NCBI GenBank assembly: GCA_030068075.1
Contig: CM057839.1
Coordinates: 50,620,960 to 50,684,959 of the forward strand
Length of the DNA: 64,000 bases
Reading direction: 5' to 3'
Source: Paguma larvata
Lineage: Eukaryota; Chordata; Mammalia; Carnivora; Viverridae
Position 1 is the first letter of the stretch. Each line of letters starts with the position of its first letter. This document shows, one piece after another, positions 48,140 to 59,949 of the stretch. The translations under genes and the position numbers were made by a program. Under the pieces are notes generated by a model. It was given only the letters and a program-made list of their open reading frames with translations, ran no database searches and was not told the origin of the DNA.

Positions 48140-48424
48140 ATGGTTTACATCTCGAATGGGCAAGTGTTGGACAGCCGGAGTCAGTCCCCATGGAGATTAT
48201 CTTTGATAACAGATTTCTTCTGGGGAATAGCTGAGTTCGTGGTTTTGTTTTTCAAGACTCTGCTTCAGCAAGATGTCAAAAAGAGAAGAGGCTACAGAAA
48301 CTCCTCTGATTCCAGATACGATGATGGAAGAGGGCCACCAGGAAACCCCCCCAGAAGAATGGGTCGAATTAATCATCTGCGTGGCCCTAGTCCTCCTCCA
48401 ATGGCTGGTGGATGAGGAAGGTAA
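48140..48424 (+). CDS. SELENOK: Selenoprotein K-like retrogene, 94 aa with selenocysteine at codon 92
   Basis: SELENOK is a single-pass ER membrane protein of 94 residues that takes part in ER-associated degradation and supports DHHC6-dependent palmitoylation. Here ATG at 48140 opens MVYISNGQVLDSRSQSPWRL. A hydrophobic membrane segment follows (about residues 20-42, ITDFFWGIAEFVVLFF), then a Gly/Arg/Pro-rich tail and MAGG-TGA-GR-TAA. The TGA at 48413-48415 lies exactly where the family has selenocysteine, so the true stop is TAA at 48422-48424. Against the human protein as I recall it I see only two differences, Gly51 and Arg53 (KKRRGYRNSS). There is no frameshift or premature stop. Whether this copy is transcribed is unknown. 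The parent gene, which has introns, is not in the window. Confidence 0.85.
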
Positions 48425-48554
48425 ACGTCTGCTCTAAGAAGCAGACAACTGGACATGCACATTCACAGCAGAAGGAAACCATCAGGAGGTGGAGGACTGA
48501 CCATGCTGGACAAGCAAGTGAATGTGTACGTCTGACCAAGGACTGCTCTGTGTC

Positions 48555-48622
48555 CCCACAGACGGATGAGGTTGCGCCGGGAATTCCCTCCCCAGGGATC
48601 TGGCGTGACTGACCTGCAGTTC
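48555..48622 (+). promoter_or_regulatory. SECIS element in the SELENOK retrocopy
   Basis: The element has the quartet strand ATGA at 48566-48569 facing TGA at 48610-48612. Helix II is formed by GTTGCGCC (48571-48578) and GGCGTGAC (48602-48609), eight pairs with two G-U wobbles. The conserved unpaired AA is at 48582-48583, and a small apical stem pairs TCCCT (48585-48589) with AGGGA (48594-48598). This is the form 2 layout. It lies about 140 nt after the stop codon, suitable for SECISBP2-dependent UGA decoding. Confidence 0.85.
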
Positions 48623-48782
48623 TATAAATGCACATGTTTGTCTCATTATCTTTTTTGTATAGTTTATGAAAGTATTAATATAGTTTTAATAAGTAAATAT
48701 TTTTAGGTTACAAAACTTGACTTGTCATCTTTGTATAATTGAAAAACTCCAGATTTGAAGAAAAATAAAAGGTTGTGTATTC

Positions 48783-48819
<37 letters not shown>

Positions 48820-48827
48820 ACTTTATA

Positions 48828-49530
48828 GTAAGTTATTAAAGCAATTTAATTTCGACTTATGATTCATGTATGTTGACTTTAGTTGATTGTCTTATACAAG
48901 TTGTGATGTTCTTGGTTCTTGGTGTGACTGATACCTCTTATGGTATGCTGAACATTTTGTCTATAACATTATTAAGCACTAATATTTATTGATAATATAC
49001 TTCATGCTAAACGTTGTATTATATACTACATACATTATTTCATTTAATGAGACTACGATACTGAAGATAAATTTTCTTGAAACTAACAGTTTGCATAAAA
49101 AACACAACCAAATACACAGATGCTTGTGGAAATGTGGAGAAGTTGGAGGATATATAAAAAGGTTAGGGATAGAGAGGGTCATACTGTTTTGTTTTTTTTT
49201 TCCTAGCATATATTGGATTGAACAAATTTTTTTTCTTTCTAGTTTTCTGCCATCTTCATAAAAGATAAACACAAAACTTCTCAATGCCCCTTTATAGTAT
49301 GACAAATGTGATTTATAACAGCATCATTATTTCATAACTGAAAATGCTGTTTGTTCTTCTGGGAAAATAAGTACATCAGAATTAACTTGTAACTCTGGAG
49401 GACAGTGGGTTGCTATAACAACCAGAAAAAAGTGGTGCGATAATAAATAGCTTTCTCTCAAAGATAGATAATTCATTAAAGGATGGGGTCTATAAATGCA
49501 GGTGTTTGTCACATAAATGCAAACAACCAC
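48828..49530. other. Mostly unique DNA (antisense L1 remainder to about 48980)
   Basis: After the retrocopy the interrupted antisense L1 continues briefly. From about 48980 to 49530 no gene is supported. The segment around 48985-49045 (TTTATTGATAATATACTTCA, then ATTATTTCATTTAATGAGAC) faintly resembles MIR. Confidence 0.4.
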
Positions 49531-49534
49531 CAAA

Positions 49535-49700
49535 GATTCATTTATTTCTTCAACAGTGTGTACCAACTCCATGTATGATGCAATGCTAGGAACAGGTGAA
49601 CAAAATAAACATGGCCTCTCTTATGATGGTGTGCACATTCTAGTGGAGGAGATAGAAAATAAAGAGTATATACATCAATACATTAATATTTCCAACATGT
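49535..49700 (+). mobile_element. Ancient L2/MIR-type repeat
   Basis: TTCATTTATTTCTTCAACAG, GCAATGCTAGGAACAGGTGA, CATGGCCTCTCTTATGATGG and GCACATTCTAGTGGAGGAGA follow the block order of the ancient mammalian element with GAGCTTACATTCTAGTGG. Family assignment is tentative. Confidence 0.5.
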
Positions 49701-49902
49701 GAGAAAAGCCCTATAGGAAATAAAACAATGGACCCTGATACTCAATAAAGCAGAGAACTCCTATTCTCTCTATATTCCAGTTTAGAATATGGATATACTG
49801 TAAGTAGTGACTTTAAGTATATTATAAGCTTTAGTAGAGTGAAGAAATAGAGAATAGAGTCTTCAGTTTATTAATAAAAAATATTTAAGAAACAAAACTG
49901 CT

Positions 49903-50104
49903 GGGGTACCTGGGTGGCTCAGTTGCTTAAGTGTCCAATTTTAGCTCAGGTCATATCTCATAGTTTGTGGGTTTGAGCCCTGCATCGGGCTTTGTGCTGA
50001 CAGCATAGAACATGCTTCAGATTCTCTCTCTCCCTCTCTCTCTGCCCCTCTCCTGCTCTTTCTTTCTCAAAATAAATAAACATTAAAAAAAACTAAATAA
50101 AAAA
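49903..50104 (+). mobile_element. CAN-SINE
   Basis: Sense copy with a perfect 16-bp target-site duplication AAGAAACAAAACTGCT at 49887-49902 and 50105-50120. Confidence 0.96.
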
Positions 50105-50249
50105 AAGAAACAAAACTGCTAACTGAAGTATTATTATTATTTTGGCTCAACTTCCTTTCAAATCGGGTGGATTCAACATGAGAATAAGAGTTGTTTGTGT
50201 ATTTCAAATATGGGTATTTTTTCATATCAATAGATCCTTTACTAATAAT

Positions 50250-50350
50250 AGTCAAAAATTGGCAACAAACTTAAATGTCTTTCAATTGGTGAATGGGTAA
50301 ACAAACTGTGGTACATACATTCTATGAAATACTTTTCAGCAATGAAAAGG
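50250..50350 (+). mobile_element. Sense L1 ORF2 C-terminal scrap
   Basis: GTCTTTCAATTGGTGAATGG, then TTCAGCAATGAAAAGGA, matches the conserved block near the end of L1 ORF2. Confidence 0.6.
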
Positions 50351-50359
50351 ATATTAAGT

Positions 50360-50424
50360 ATTTTTAAAATAATTTATTGTCAAATTGGTTTCCATACAAC
50401 ACCCAGTGCTCATCCCAACAAGTA
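50360..50424 (-). mobile_element. Extremely truncated young L1 (about 60 bp), antisense
   Basis: Only the last about 60 bp of a felid L1 3' end (TTATTGTCAAATTGGTTTCC, then CAACACCCAGTGCTCATCCC), flanked by AAGTATTTTT repeats. Confidence 0.85.
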
Positions 50425-51074
50425 TTTTTTAAAAAGATAAAAGCTTTATTGAGATATAAATTCACATAGCATAAAGTTAATCTTGTTTATTTACTTATTT
50501 ATTAAATTTTAATTTTGTATGATTAACATACGGTGTTATATTAGTTTCAGGTGTATGATATAGTGATTCATCAATTCTTTACTCAGTGCTCATCATGATT
50601 CGTGTGGCTCTTAATCCGCTTTATCTATTTCCTCCATCCCTCATCTACCTCCCTTCTCATAACCATCTGTTTGTTCTCTACAGTTAAGAGTCTGTTTTGG
50701 GGGTTGTCTCTTTATTTTTCCTTTATTAATTTGCTTTGTTTCTTAAATTCTACATATGAGTGAAATCATATGGTATTCATCTTTCTCTGACTGACTTATT
50801 TCACTTAGCACTACACCTTCTAGAACCTTCCATGTTGTTGCAAATGGCAAGATTTCATTCTTTTTAATGGCTGAATAATATTTCATTGTGTATAATACCA
50901 CCTCTTTATCCATTCACCTATTGATGGACACTTGAGTTACTTCTATGATTTGGCGATTGTAAATAATGCTACAATAAACATAGGGATGCATATATCTTTT
51001 CAAATAGTGTTTTTGTATTCTTTGAGTAAATACTCAGTAGTAGAATTACTGGATCATACAGTCTTTCTATTTTT

Positions 51075-51328
51075 TAAAGTTATTTATTCAGAGAAAGAGA
51101 GAGAGAGAAAGTGCAGAGGAGTGTCAGATAGAGGGGGAGAGAGTATCCCAAGGGAAGAGAGAGAGCAGAGGAGGGGCAGAGACAGAGAGAGAATCCCAAA
51201 CAGGTTCCATGCTGTCAGGACAGCAAACACGGGCCTACCTCAAACCATGATCTCACAAACCATGAGATAACAACCTGGGATGACATCAAGAGTCAGACAC
51301 TTAACCTATTAAGCCACCCAGGTGCCCT
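51075..51328 (-). mobile_element. CAN-SINE with duplicated GA-rich segment
   Basis: Antisense copy about 40 bp longer than usual. The GAGAGAG...GAGTATCCCAAG and GAGAGAGAATCCCAAACAGG blocks appear in tandem. Confidence 0.9.
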
Positions 51329-52229
51329 GTTATTTCTATTCTTAATTTTTTGAGGAATCTCCATATTGTTTTCCAGAATGGCTGCACGAGTTGCATTCTT
51401 TTTTCTCCATGTCCTCACCAACACTTGCCTATTTCTTATGTTTTTGATTTTAACCATTCTGACATGTGAGAGGTGAGAAGTGATACCTCATTTTGGTTTT
51501 GATTTGAATTTCCTTGATGATGAGTGATGTGTCATGTGTCAGCCATCTGTATGTCTTCTTCGGAGACTTGTCTACTCATGTGTTCTGCCCATTTATTGAT
51601 TGGATTTTCTTATTTCTATGTCATTTATTTATGTTCTAATCTTTATTATTTAGGCTGGTTTTAGGCTTTATTTGCTATTCCTTTCCTTGCTTCTTTAGGT
51701 AGAAGGGTAAGTGGTGCTTCTTGAGGTAGGCCCGTATTGCTATATAATTCCTTCTCATGACCGCATTTGCTGCATCCTAAAGGTTTTGGACTGTCATGTT
51801 TTCATTTTCATTTGCTTCCATGTATTTTTTAATTTCTTTTTTGATTTCCTGGTTAGCCAATTCATTCTTTATTAGGATGTTCTTTAACCTCCATGTATTT
51901 GTGGTCTTTCCACATTTTTTCTTGTTGTTGACTTTGAGTTTCATAGTGTTGTGGTCAGAAAATATGCATGGTATGATCTCAATCTGTATTTGTTGAGGCC
52001 TGATTTGTGATGCAGTACGTGATCTATTCTGGAGAATGTTCCATGTGCACTCGAAAAGAATGTGTATTCTGATGCTTTAGGATGAAATGTTCTGAATATA
52101 TCTAGTAAGTCCATCTAGTCCACTGTGTCATTCAAAGCCACTGTTTCCTTGTTGATTTTCTGCTTAGATGATCTGTCCTTTGCTTTAAGTGGAGTGTTAA
52201 AAGTTCCCTACTATTATTGTATTATTATC

Positions 52230-52433
52230 AATGAATTTTTTTAAGCTTATTTATTTTGAGAGAGGAGAAAGAGAACGTGTGCGCAGGGGAGGAGCAGAGA
52301 GAGAGAGAGCGAAAAGAGAGAATTCCAAGCAAGCTTTGCCCAGCACTGGGCTCAATCTCATGAACCATAAGATCATGACCTGAGCCAAAATCATGAGTCA
52401 GATGCTTAATCAACAGAGCCACCTAGGCATGCC
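52230..52433 (-). mobile_element. CAN-SINE
   Basis: Antisense copy, head ACAGAGCCACCTAGGCATGC. Confidence 0.9.
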
Positions 52434-53979
52434 TCAATGAGTTTTTTTATGTTTGTTATTAATTGACATATATTTGGAACTTTCAATTTGGGAACATAAA
52501 TATTTATAATTGTTAGATTTTCTTATTGGATAAAGCCCTTAATCATGATATAGTGCCCTTCTTCATCTCTTGTTACAGTCTTTGGTTTAAAATCTAGCTT
52601 GTCTATAGCTACTCTGGCTTTCTTTTGACATCCATTAGCATGATAGATGATTCTCCATCCCCTCACTTTCAATCTGCAGGTGTCTGTAGGTCTAAAATGA
52701 GTCTTTTATAAGCAGCCTATAGATGGGTCTTTTTCTTTTTTTATCCATTCTGATATTCTATACCATATTCTATTCATATCTTGTGATTGGAGCATCTTTT
52801 CTGTTTATATTCAGAGTGATTATTGGTCGATATGAATTTAGTGCCATTGTATTTCCTGTAAAGTTTTTGTTTCTGGAGATTTCCTCTGTTCCTTTTTAGT
52901 CGTTGTTGCTTTTGATCTTTCCTTCTCACTTGAAGAGTCCCCTTTAGTATTTCTTGCAGAGCTGGTTTAATGGTCACAAACTCCTTTAGTTTTTGTTTGT
53001 CTAGGAAACTATCTCTCCTTCTATTCTGAATGACAGGCTTGCTGGATAAAGTGTTCTTGGTGGCATATTTTTCCTATTCAGCACATTGAATATATCATGC
53101 ACTCCCTTCTGGCCTGCCAAGTTTCTGTGGATAGATCTCCTGCTAATCTTACTTGTCTTCCCTTGCAAGTTAGGGATTTTTCCCCCTTCCTGCTTTCAGG
53201 ATCTTCCCCTTTTCTCTCTATTTTGCAACTTTCACTAGGATATGTCTTGGTGTTGGCTGGCTTTTGTTGATTTTCATGGGAGTTCTCTGTGCCTGCTGGA
53301 TTTGGATGTTTGTTTGCTTCCCCAGATTAGGGAAATTTTCAGCTATAATTTGCTCAAATAAACCTTCTGTCCCCTTTTCCCTCTCTTCTTCTTCAGGGAC
53401 TCCTATGATACTAATGTTATTATGCTTTATGGAGTCGTTGATTTTTCCTAACTGTACATTTATGATTCAATATTTTTCTTTCCCTCTTCTTTTCTGCTTC
53501 ATTATTTTACATAATTTTATATTCTATATCGCTTCATATCCTATATCATAATTTTATATTCCTCTGGCTTCTTCCATCTTTGTGATCTTACAACCAGTCA
53601 GTTTTGCAGCTCAGTTATAGTATTTTAATTTTGTCCTGACTAGTTTTTAGGTCTTTTATCTCTGCATCAAGGGACTCCCTGGCGTCTTCTATGCTTTTCT
53701 CAAGCCCAGCTAGTATCCTTATGATTTTTTAAAATTCAGGTTCAGCCATATTACTTACATCTGTTTTGATTAGATCCATGTCCATGACCTTTTCTTGTTT
53801 CTTCTTTTGGGAAGAATTCTTCCATATTAGCATTTTGTCTAGTTCTCTGTCTTCTGTGTTAGGAAGGTCTGTTACGTTTCCTGCTCCTGAGAATAATAGC
53901 TATATTAAGAAGAGGTCACATATTGTCCAGGGTCTGGCAATCCAGGAAGTTTTTCTGGTGTATGCTGTGTGCACTCTGG

Positions 53980-54077
53980 TGGACAGAGCCTGACGCGGGG
54001 CTCGAACTCACAGACTGTGAGATCATGACCTGAGCCGAAGTCAGCGGCTTAACCGACTGAGCCACCCAGGCGCCCCT
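53980..54077 (-). mobile_element. CAN-SINE, tail-truncated
   Basis: Only the tRNA-like half remains (from GACAGAGCCTGACGCGGGGC to GAGCCACCCAGGCGCCCC), with no poly(T) side. It is flanked by short GGTG/CTGGTGG repeats. Confidence 0.93.
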
Positions 54078-56945
54078 GGTGGTGTGTTTTGGCTGCTCTT
54101 TCACTTACATGAATCCTCTGCAGAATTTCTCTTTGCCTGTAGTGGGGCATGTTTGGACTTTGCCCAGTGTGTGGCGAGTTTTGACTAGGTGTGCTTTCGG
54201 TCTGCTTGTTAAAAGAGGCTAGATCCTATTTCCTCTAAAGCTGAAGCTTTGCAGCAGTCTATGGTCAGTAGACTTGGTGCCTAAGGCAGATTTGTGCTGG
54301 TCTTCTGGGGGAGGGGCCTGCTGATGTTCTGGCTCTCAGGCACACTTGCCCTAGTAAAAAACGCTTTTGCAGAGTACAGGGGGGGCGGGGTTTGGCGTAA
54401 GCAACTCAAACATCCACTGTGGGCACTGTGCTGCTCACGGAAGTCCGTCTGTGTTGGGAGGGTGAGGCGGGAATGGCATCGGCCCCCTCTCTCGTCCCTG
54501 GAGAGGGGAGTTTGTGCCAGCTGCTGTTCAGGAGGCCCTCACAGAAGAGCAGACAATCTCACCTCATGTGTCACAGGCATCTCTCAGATCCCTGTGTTCA
54601 TCCTGTGTCTGAGCTGTCTGCCCACCTGGAGGCGCAGTGCTCCTGTGCTTTATCTCAGGTGCACCAGCAGGATTTCAAAACTCCAAATTTAAGGGACTCC
54701 GTGTGGTGTGGGACCTGCACTGATCCTCTGGGGAAGGGTCTTGCCACACTGTGGCTGGTGCTAGTTTGTCGCAGAAAGGCGGTCTCACAAACTCACAGGG
54801 GCTTGGAGTCTATGGTAAAGCATAGCAAAAAAACAGGCTTCCAGGAGATGTCTCTGCTCCTGCTAACGAATGGGGCAGTGCAATATTGCCCCCTGGCTCT
54901 TTTGTCCCCTGAGAGGCAGAGTCACTTCTCCCAAATGCACTCCAAGAAGGGGAACTGTCTCTCCCAATGTGTCCCAGGGGGTCTTCAGACCACACCGTCC
55001 ACTCCCAGGCCTATGTGGTCTTTCACAGGAGCATTGCTAGGCCTGCCAGGCTCCACCCCTATTATAGCATGGGCTTCTGAAACTTCAGTCTTGGAACTCC
55101 GCTGCTTGTAAAAACTTGTGATAATCAGCCTGTCCTTATCCCAGTCAATTGTTTTGGGGAAGTGTTTTTCTTATGCAATCCCCTGTGTGCTGTAACTTGA
55201 GATTCTTTTCTCCCCCAAATCACATCTCCACACCTCTTACCTTCCATGATGTGGCCTTTTTTCTCCCTCTAGTCATGCACTTTGTTCTCTTAGTCCTCAG
55301 ATTGATTTCTTATGTGTTCAAAATGATTTGATATATCTATGTGATATATAACTGCGTTTCAAGGATGAGACAAGCATCTGGTCCTCCTACTACTCTGCCA
55401 TCTTAACTCTTCCCCCCAAATGGATTTTTCCATTTTTCCAAATGTTGAATGGTACGAGTTCTTTTTTGGGGGGGATACTAACCATTTATCAGATATGTCA
55501 TTTGCAAATATTGTCTCCCATTCAGTAGGTTGTTCTGTTGGTTTTTTCCTTCACTGTGAAGAAGCTTTTTATTTTGATGTAGCCCCAATAGTTTGCTTTT
55601 GCTTTTGTCTTCTTTACCTCAGGAGGAATATCTAGAAAATTACTGCTGTGGTCAAGTCAGAGAAATTACTGCCTGAGCTCTCTTCTGGGATTTTCATGGT
55701 TTCAGGTCTCACATTTAGGTCTTTAATCTATTTGGAGTTTATTTTTGTGTATGATGTAAGAAAATAGTCCAATTTCATTTTTTTTGCATGTAGTTGTCCA
55801 GTTTTCCCACACCATTTATTGAAGAGATTTTTTCCCATTGCATATTCTTGTCTTGTTAGTGAAAGATTAATTGGCCATAAAGGCGTGGGTTTATTTCTGG
55901 GCTCTCTATTCTGTCCCATTGATTTAGACCTATTTTTTTGCCAAAACCATATTGCTTTGATAACTACAGATCTGCAGTATAACTTGAAATATGGGATTTT
56001 GATACTTCCAGTTTTGACCTTCTTTTTCCAGATTGCTTTGGCTATTCAAGGTCTTTTCTAGTTCCATACAAAATTTTAGATTATTTGTTCTAATTCTGTG
56101 AAAAATGTTGGTATTTTAATATTGATCGCATTAAATATGTAGATTGATTTTTGTAGTATGGACATTTTAACAATATTTGTTCTCCTAATCCATGAACATG
56201 GAGTATCTTTCCATTTGTTTGTTTCATCTTCAATTTCCTTCATCAGTGTTTCTTTTAAGAGCACAGGTGTTTCACCACCTTGGTTAAGTTTATTCTTATG
56301 TATTTTATTATTTTTGGAGCAATTATAAATGGAATTGTTCTCTTGATTTCTCTTTCTGCTACTTATTAGCGTATACAATTGCAATGAATTTCTGTATATT
56401 GATTTTGTATCCTGAGACTTTACTGAATTCATTTATCAGTTCTAGTAGTGTTTTGGTGGAACCTTTAGGGCTTTCTCTATATACTATCATGTCGTTTGCA
56501 AATAGTGAGTTTTACTTCTTCCTTACCAATTTGAATGTATTTTATTTCCTTTTGTTGTCTGCTTGCTGTTGCTAGGACAGCAATGTTGAATAGTACAATG
56601 ATGAATAAAAGTGGTGAGGGTGGGCTTCCTTGTCATGTTCCTAATCATAGAGGAAAAGCTCCCAGTTTTTCACCATTGAGTACTGTGGGTTTTGCATACA
56701 TAATCTTCATTATGTTGACGCATGTTGCCTATAAGCCTACTTTGTTGACGGTTTTTATTATGAATAGATACTGTACTTTGTCAAATGCTATTCTACATCT
56801 CCTGAAATGATCATGTAATTTTTATCTTTTCTTTTGTTGATGTGATGTATCACATGGACTGATTTGTGAATATTGAACCACCCTTATGTTTCAGAAATAA
56901 ACCCTACATGATCGTGATGAATGATTTTCTTAAAGTATTGTTAGA

Positions 56946-57140
56946 GGCACCTGGGTGGCTCAATCGGTTAAGCATCTGACTTTGAGTCAGGTCATGATCT
57001 CACAGTTTGTGTGTTCAAGCCCCATGTCAGGCACTGTGCTGACAGCTCAGACTCTGGAGCTTGCTGTAGATTCTGTGTCTCCCTCTCTCTCTGACCCTCA
57101 CCTGCTCGTGCTGTGTCTCTTTCTCTCTCTCTCTCTCTCA
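56946..57140 (+). mobile_element. CAN-SINE
   Basis: Sense copy (GAGGCACCTGGGTGGCTCAA), the only plus-oriented SINE in this L1. Its tail continues into a microsatellite. Confidence 0.93.
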
Positions 57141-57236
57141 AAAATAATAAATAAATAAATAAATAAATAAATAAACAAACAAACAAACAAATAAAGAAAG
57201 AATCTCTCTCTCTCTCTCTTTCTGTCTCTCTCATAG
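57140..57236 (+). repeat. (AAAT)n-(AAAC)n then (TC)n microsatellite at a SINE tail
   Basis: The A-rich SINE tail has expanded to several AAAT units and then AAAC units, followed by a TC dinucleotide run at 57203-57234. Confidence 0.93.
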
Positions 57237-58827
57237 TGTCCTTATCTGGTTTTGTTATCAGGGTAATTAGCTGCTGATAATCAGTCTGTTCAAATTTTCT
57301 AGTTTTTCCTGATACAGTTTTGGGAGGTTATATATTTCTAGGAATTTATCCATTTCTTTTAGGTCGCCCAATTTGTTGGCATAATATTGATCATAATTAT
57401 TTTTTATTATCCTTTATATTTCTGTAGTGTCAGTTGTTATTTCTCCTCTTTCATTTCTGATTTTGCTTTAGTTCTCTCTCTGTTTTTAATGAGTCTAAGT
57501 ATTTATCAATTTTGATGATCTTTTTAATGAACCAGCTGCTGGTGTCATTGATCTGTTTTATTATTATTTTTAGTTTCTATTTCATTTATTTCTGATCTAA
57601 TCTTTATTATTTTCTTTCTTCTACTGGTTTTGTTTAATTCTTTCTTTTAGCTCCTTCAGATGTAAGGTTAAATTGTTTATTTAGATTCTTCTTGAGGTAA
57701 GTCCATTTTTCTATAAATTTATGTCTTAGTACAGCTTTTCCTGTATCCCAAAGATTTTGGACTATTGTGTTTTTATTTGTTTCCACGTATTTTTTAATTT
57801 TCTATATGATTTCTTTGTTGACTCATTCAACAAATGACTCATTCATTTAGTAGCATGTTATTTACCCTCTATGTATTTGTGTTCCTTCCGGATTTGTGTG
57901 TGTGTGTTAAAGTCCCCTACTATTATAGTATTACTACTGATTACATCCTTAATGTTTGTTATTAGCAGCTTTAAGTATCTGGGCGTTTCCATGTTCAATG
58001 CATAAATATTTATCTTCTTTTTGTTTTCGTTATAATTATATAGCATCCTTCTTTGTTTCTTGTTACAGGCTTTGTTTTAATGTCTGTTTTGTTGATATAA
58101 ACATTCCTCTCCTGGCTTTCTTTTCACTTCCATTTGCATGATGAATGCTTTTCCTTCCCTTCACTTTCAATCTGCATGTGTCCTCAGCTCTGAAATGAGT
58201 CTCTTATAGGCAGCATATGAGTCTTCCTTTTTCATCTATTCCTATGTCTTTTTTTGTGTGTGTCACCCTATGTCTTTTGATTGGAGCGTTTAAGTCATTT
58301 ACATTTGAAATAATTACTTATAGGTCTGTATTAATTGGCATTTTGTTACATGTTTTATTTGTTTTTGTAGTTCTTTGGTCCTTTCTTGTCTCTTTTCTAT
58401 CATGGTTTGCTGGCTTTCTTTAGTCATATACTTGGATTCCATTCTCTTTATATTTTACAAATTTATTATAGTTTTTTTTAACTTGTAGTTACCATTATGT
58501 TTATTATATGACATTTTATGCATGTATCAGTCATATTAAGTTGACAGTGGATTCAGTTTGAACCCATTATAAAACTATAATTTTTTTTATACCTTTCCCC
58601 CTATATTTTAGGTATATGGTATCATACTTTACATCCTTTTATTTTCTGGATCCTTTGATTGATTTTTATTGATATACTTATTTTTACTGTTTTTTGCTTC
58701 CTACTTCTTATTCCTTCTTACTTTTTACTGTTTTTTGCTTCCTTCTCCTTACTCCTTTTTACTTGTTACTTACTTCTTACTCTTGCTTACTTTGCGTGCA
58801 AAGAGTCCCCTTTAACAATTCTTTAAA

Positions 58828-59027
58828 ATTAAAAAAAAAAATCTTTATTTTTTGAGAGGAAGAGAGACAGAGTGCGAGCAGGAGAGGGGCAGAAAGAGAG
58901 GGAGACATAGAATCTGAAGCAGGCTCCACGTTCTGAGCTGTCAGCACAGAGTCTGACATGGGGCTCAAACTCACGAAAGTGAATTCATGACCTGAGCTGA
59001 ATTCAGATGCTTAACCGAATGAGCCAC
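58828..59027 (-). mobile_element. CAN-SINE with expanded C-run at the head
   Basis: Antisense copy ending AATGAGCCACC followed by a C-run. The flank CCACTTTAACAATT is present twice (about 59038-59052 and 59075-59088), separated by a G-run, so the insertion edge was rearranged. Confidence 0.9.
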
Positions 59028-59551
59028 CCCCCCCCCACCCACTTTAACAATTGGGGGGGGTGAGTTGCCCCCACCCACTTTAACAATTCTTATAGGTCTG
59101 GTTTAGCGGTCATGAATTCCTTTAACTTTTGTTTGCCTGGGAAACTCTTCATTTCTCCTTCTATTCTCAATGATAGACTTGCTAGATAGAGTATTTTTGG
59201 TTGTAGGTTCTTTTCTTTCAGCACTTTGAATCATGCCACTCTTTCCTAGCATGCAATGTTTCTGCTCATACATCAGCAGTTAGCCTTATGGGATTTCTGT
59301 TGTATGTAAATGTCTTCTTTTTTCTTGGTAGTTTAAACATTCTCTTTATCCTGCTTTTCGCCATTTTAATTACTATGTGTCCCGGTGTGGACCTCCTTGG
59401 GTTGATTTTGTTGGGTTGTGTGCCTTCTGGATCTAGAAGTCTGTTTCCTTCCCCAGATTCAGCAAGTTTTCCACTATTATTTTTTCAAATACATTTTCTG
59501 CACCTTTTTCTCTCTCTTCTTCTGGGATCCCTATAGTGTTAATCTATTTAT

Positions 59552-59772
59552 TAAAATTTTTTAATGTTTATTTTTGCGAGAGAGAGAAAGAGAGAGAGAG
59601 ATAGAACGTGAACATGGAAGTGGCAGAAAGAGAGGAGACACAGAATCTGAAGCAGGTTCCAGGCTCTGAGCTCTCAGCACACAGTCCAATGCAGGGCTTG
59701 AACTCATGGACCATGAGATCATGACCTGAGCCAAAGTCGGAAGTTTAACTGACTGAGCCACCCAGGTGCCCC
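59552..59772 (-). mobile_element. CAN-SINE
   Basis: Antisense copy, flanked by TATAGTGTTAATCT (about 59532) and TATAATGTTAATCT (about 59773). Confidence 0.95.
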
Positions 59773-59949
59773 TATAATGTTAATCTTTTTATGCTTGATG
59801 GTGTCTCTGAGTTCCTTCAATATATTTGCATTTTTTATTATTCTTTTTTCTCTCTCCTCTTCAGCTTGATTGCTTTCCCTAATGTATTTTAATTTTCAGT
59901 TATTGAGTTCTTCATCTCTGTTTTTTTTTTATGTTTTCTATCTCAGAAA

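Larger units (their letters stand above)
48105..48814 (+). pseudogene. Processed retrocopy of SELENOK mRNA (coding frame intact)
   Basis: An intronless copy of the whole selenoprotein K mRNA: 35 nt of 5' UTR, the complete coding frame, the full 3' UTR with a SECIS element, an AATAAA at 48764-48769 and an uninterrupted 31-nt poly(A) at 48786-48816. A perfect 13-bp duplication AAGAGACTTTATA at 48092-48104 and 48815-48827 marks L1-mediated insertion into antisense L1 sequence. It is labelled pseudogene because it is a retrocopy and no promoter is seen, not because it is broken. Confidence 0.96.
50440..55412 (-). mobile_element. Near full-length carnivore L1, antisense
   Basis: The 3' end begins near 50500. 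The ORF2 C-terminal region is at 50700-51600, followed by ORF2/ORF1-type sequence from 51640 to 53960 in which upstream ORF2 is shortened. A GC-richer 5' leader (54080-55380) ends at CTACTCTGCCATCTTAACTC. The long open frames at 54294-55111 lie inside this leader, have no recognisable domain and are not called as genes. Three SINEs are inserted. Confidence 0.8.

Noticed and set aside
48387..48635. 82-codon minus-strand frame over the SELENOK 3' UTR
   Set aside because: It is antisense to the retrocopy UTR, has no domain, and the region is explained by the SELENOK mRNA copy.
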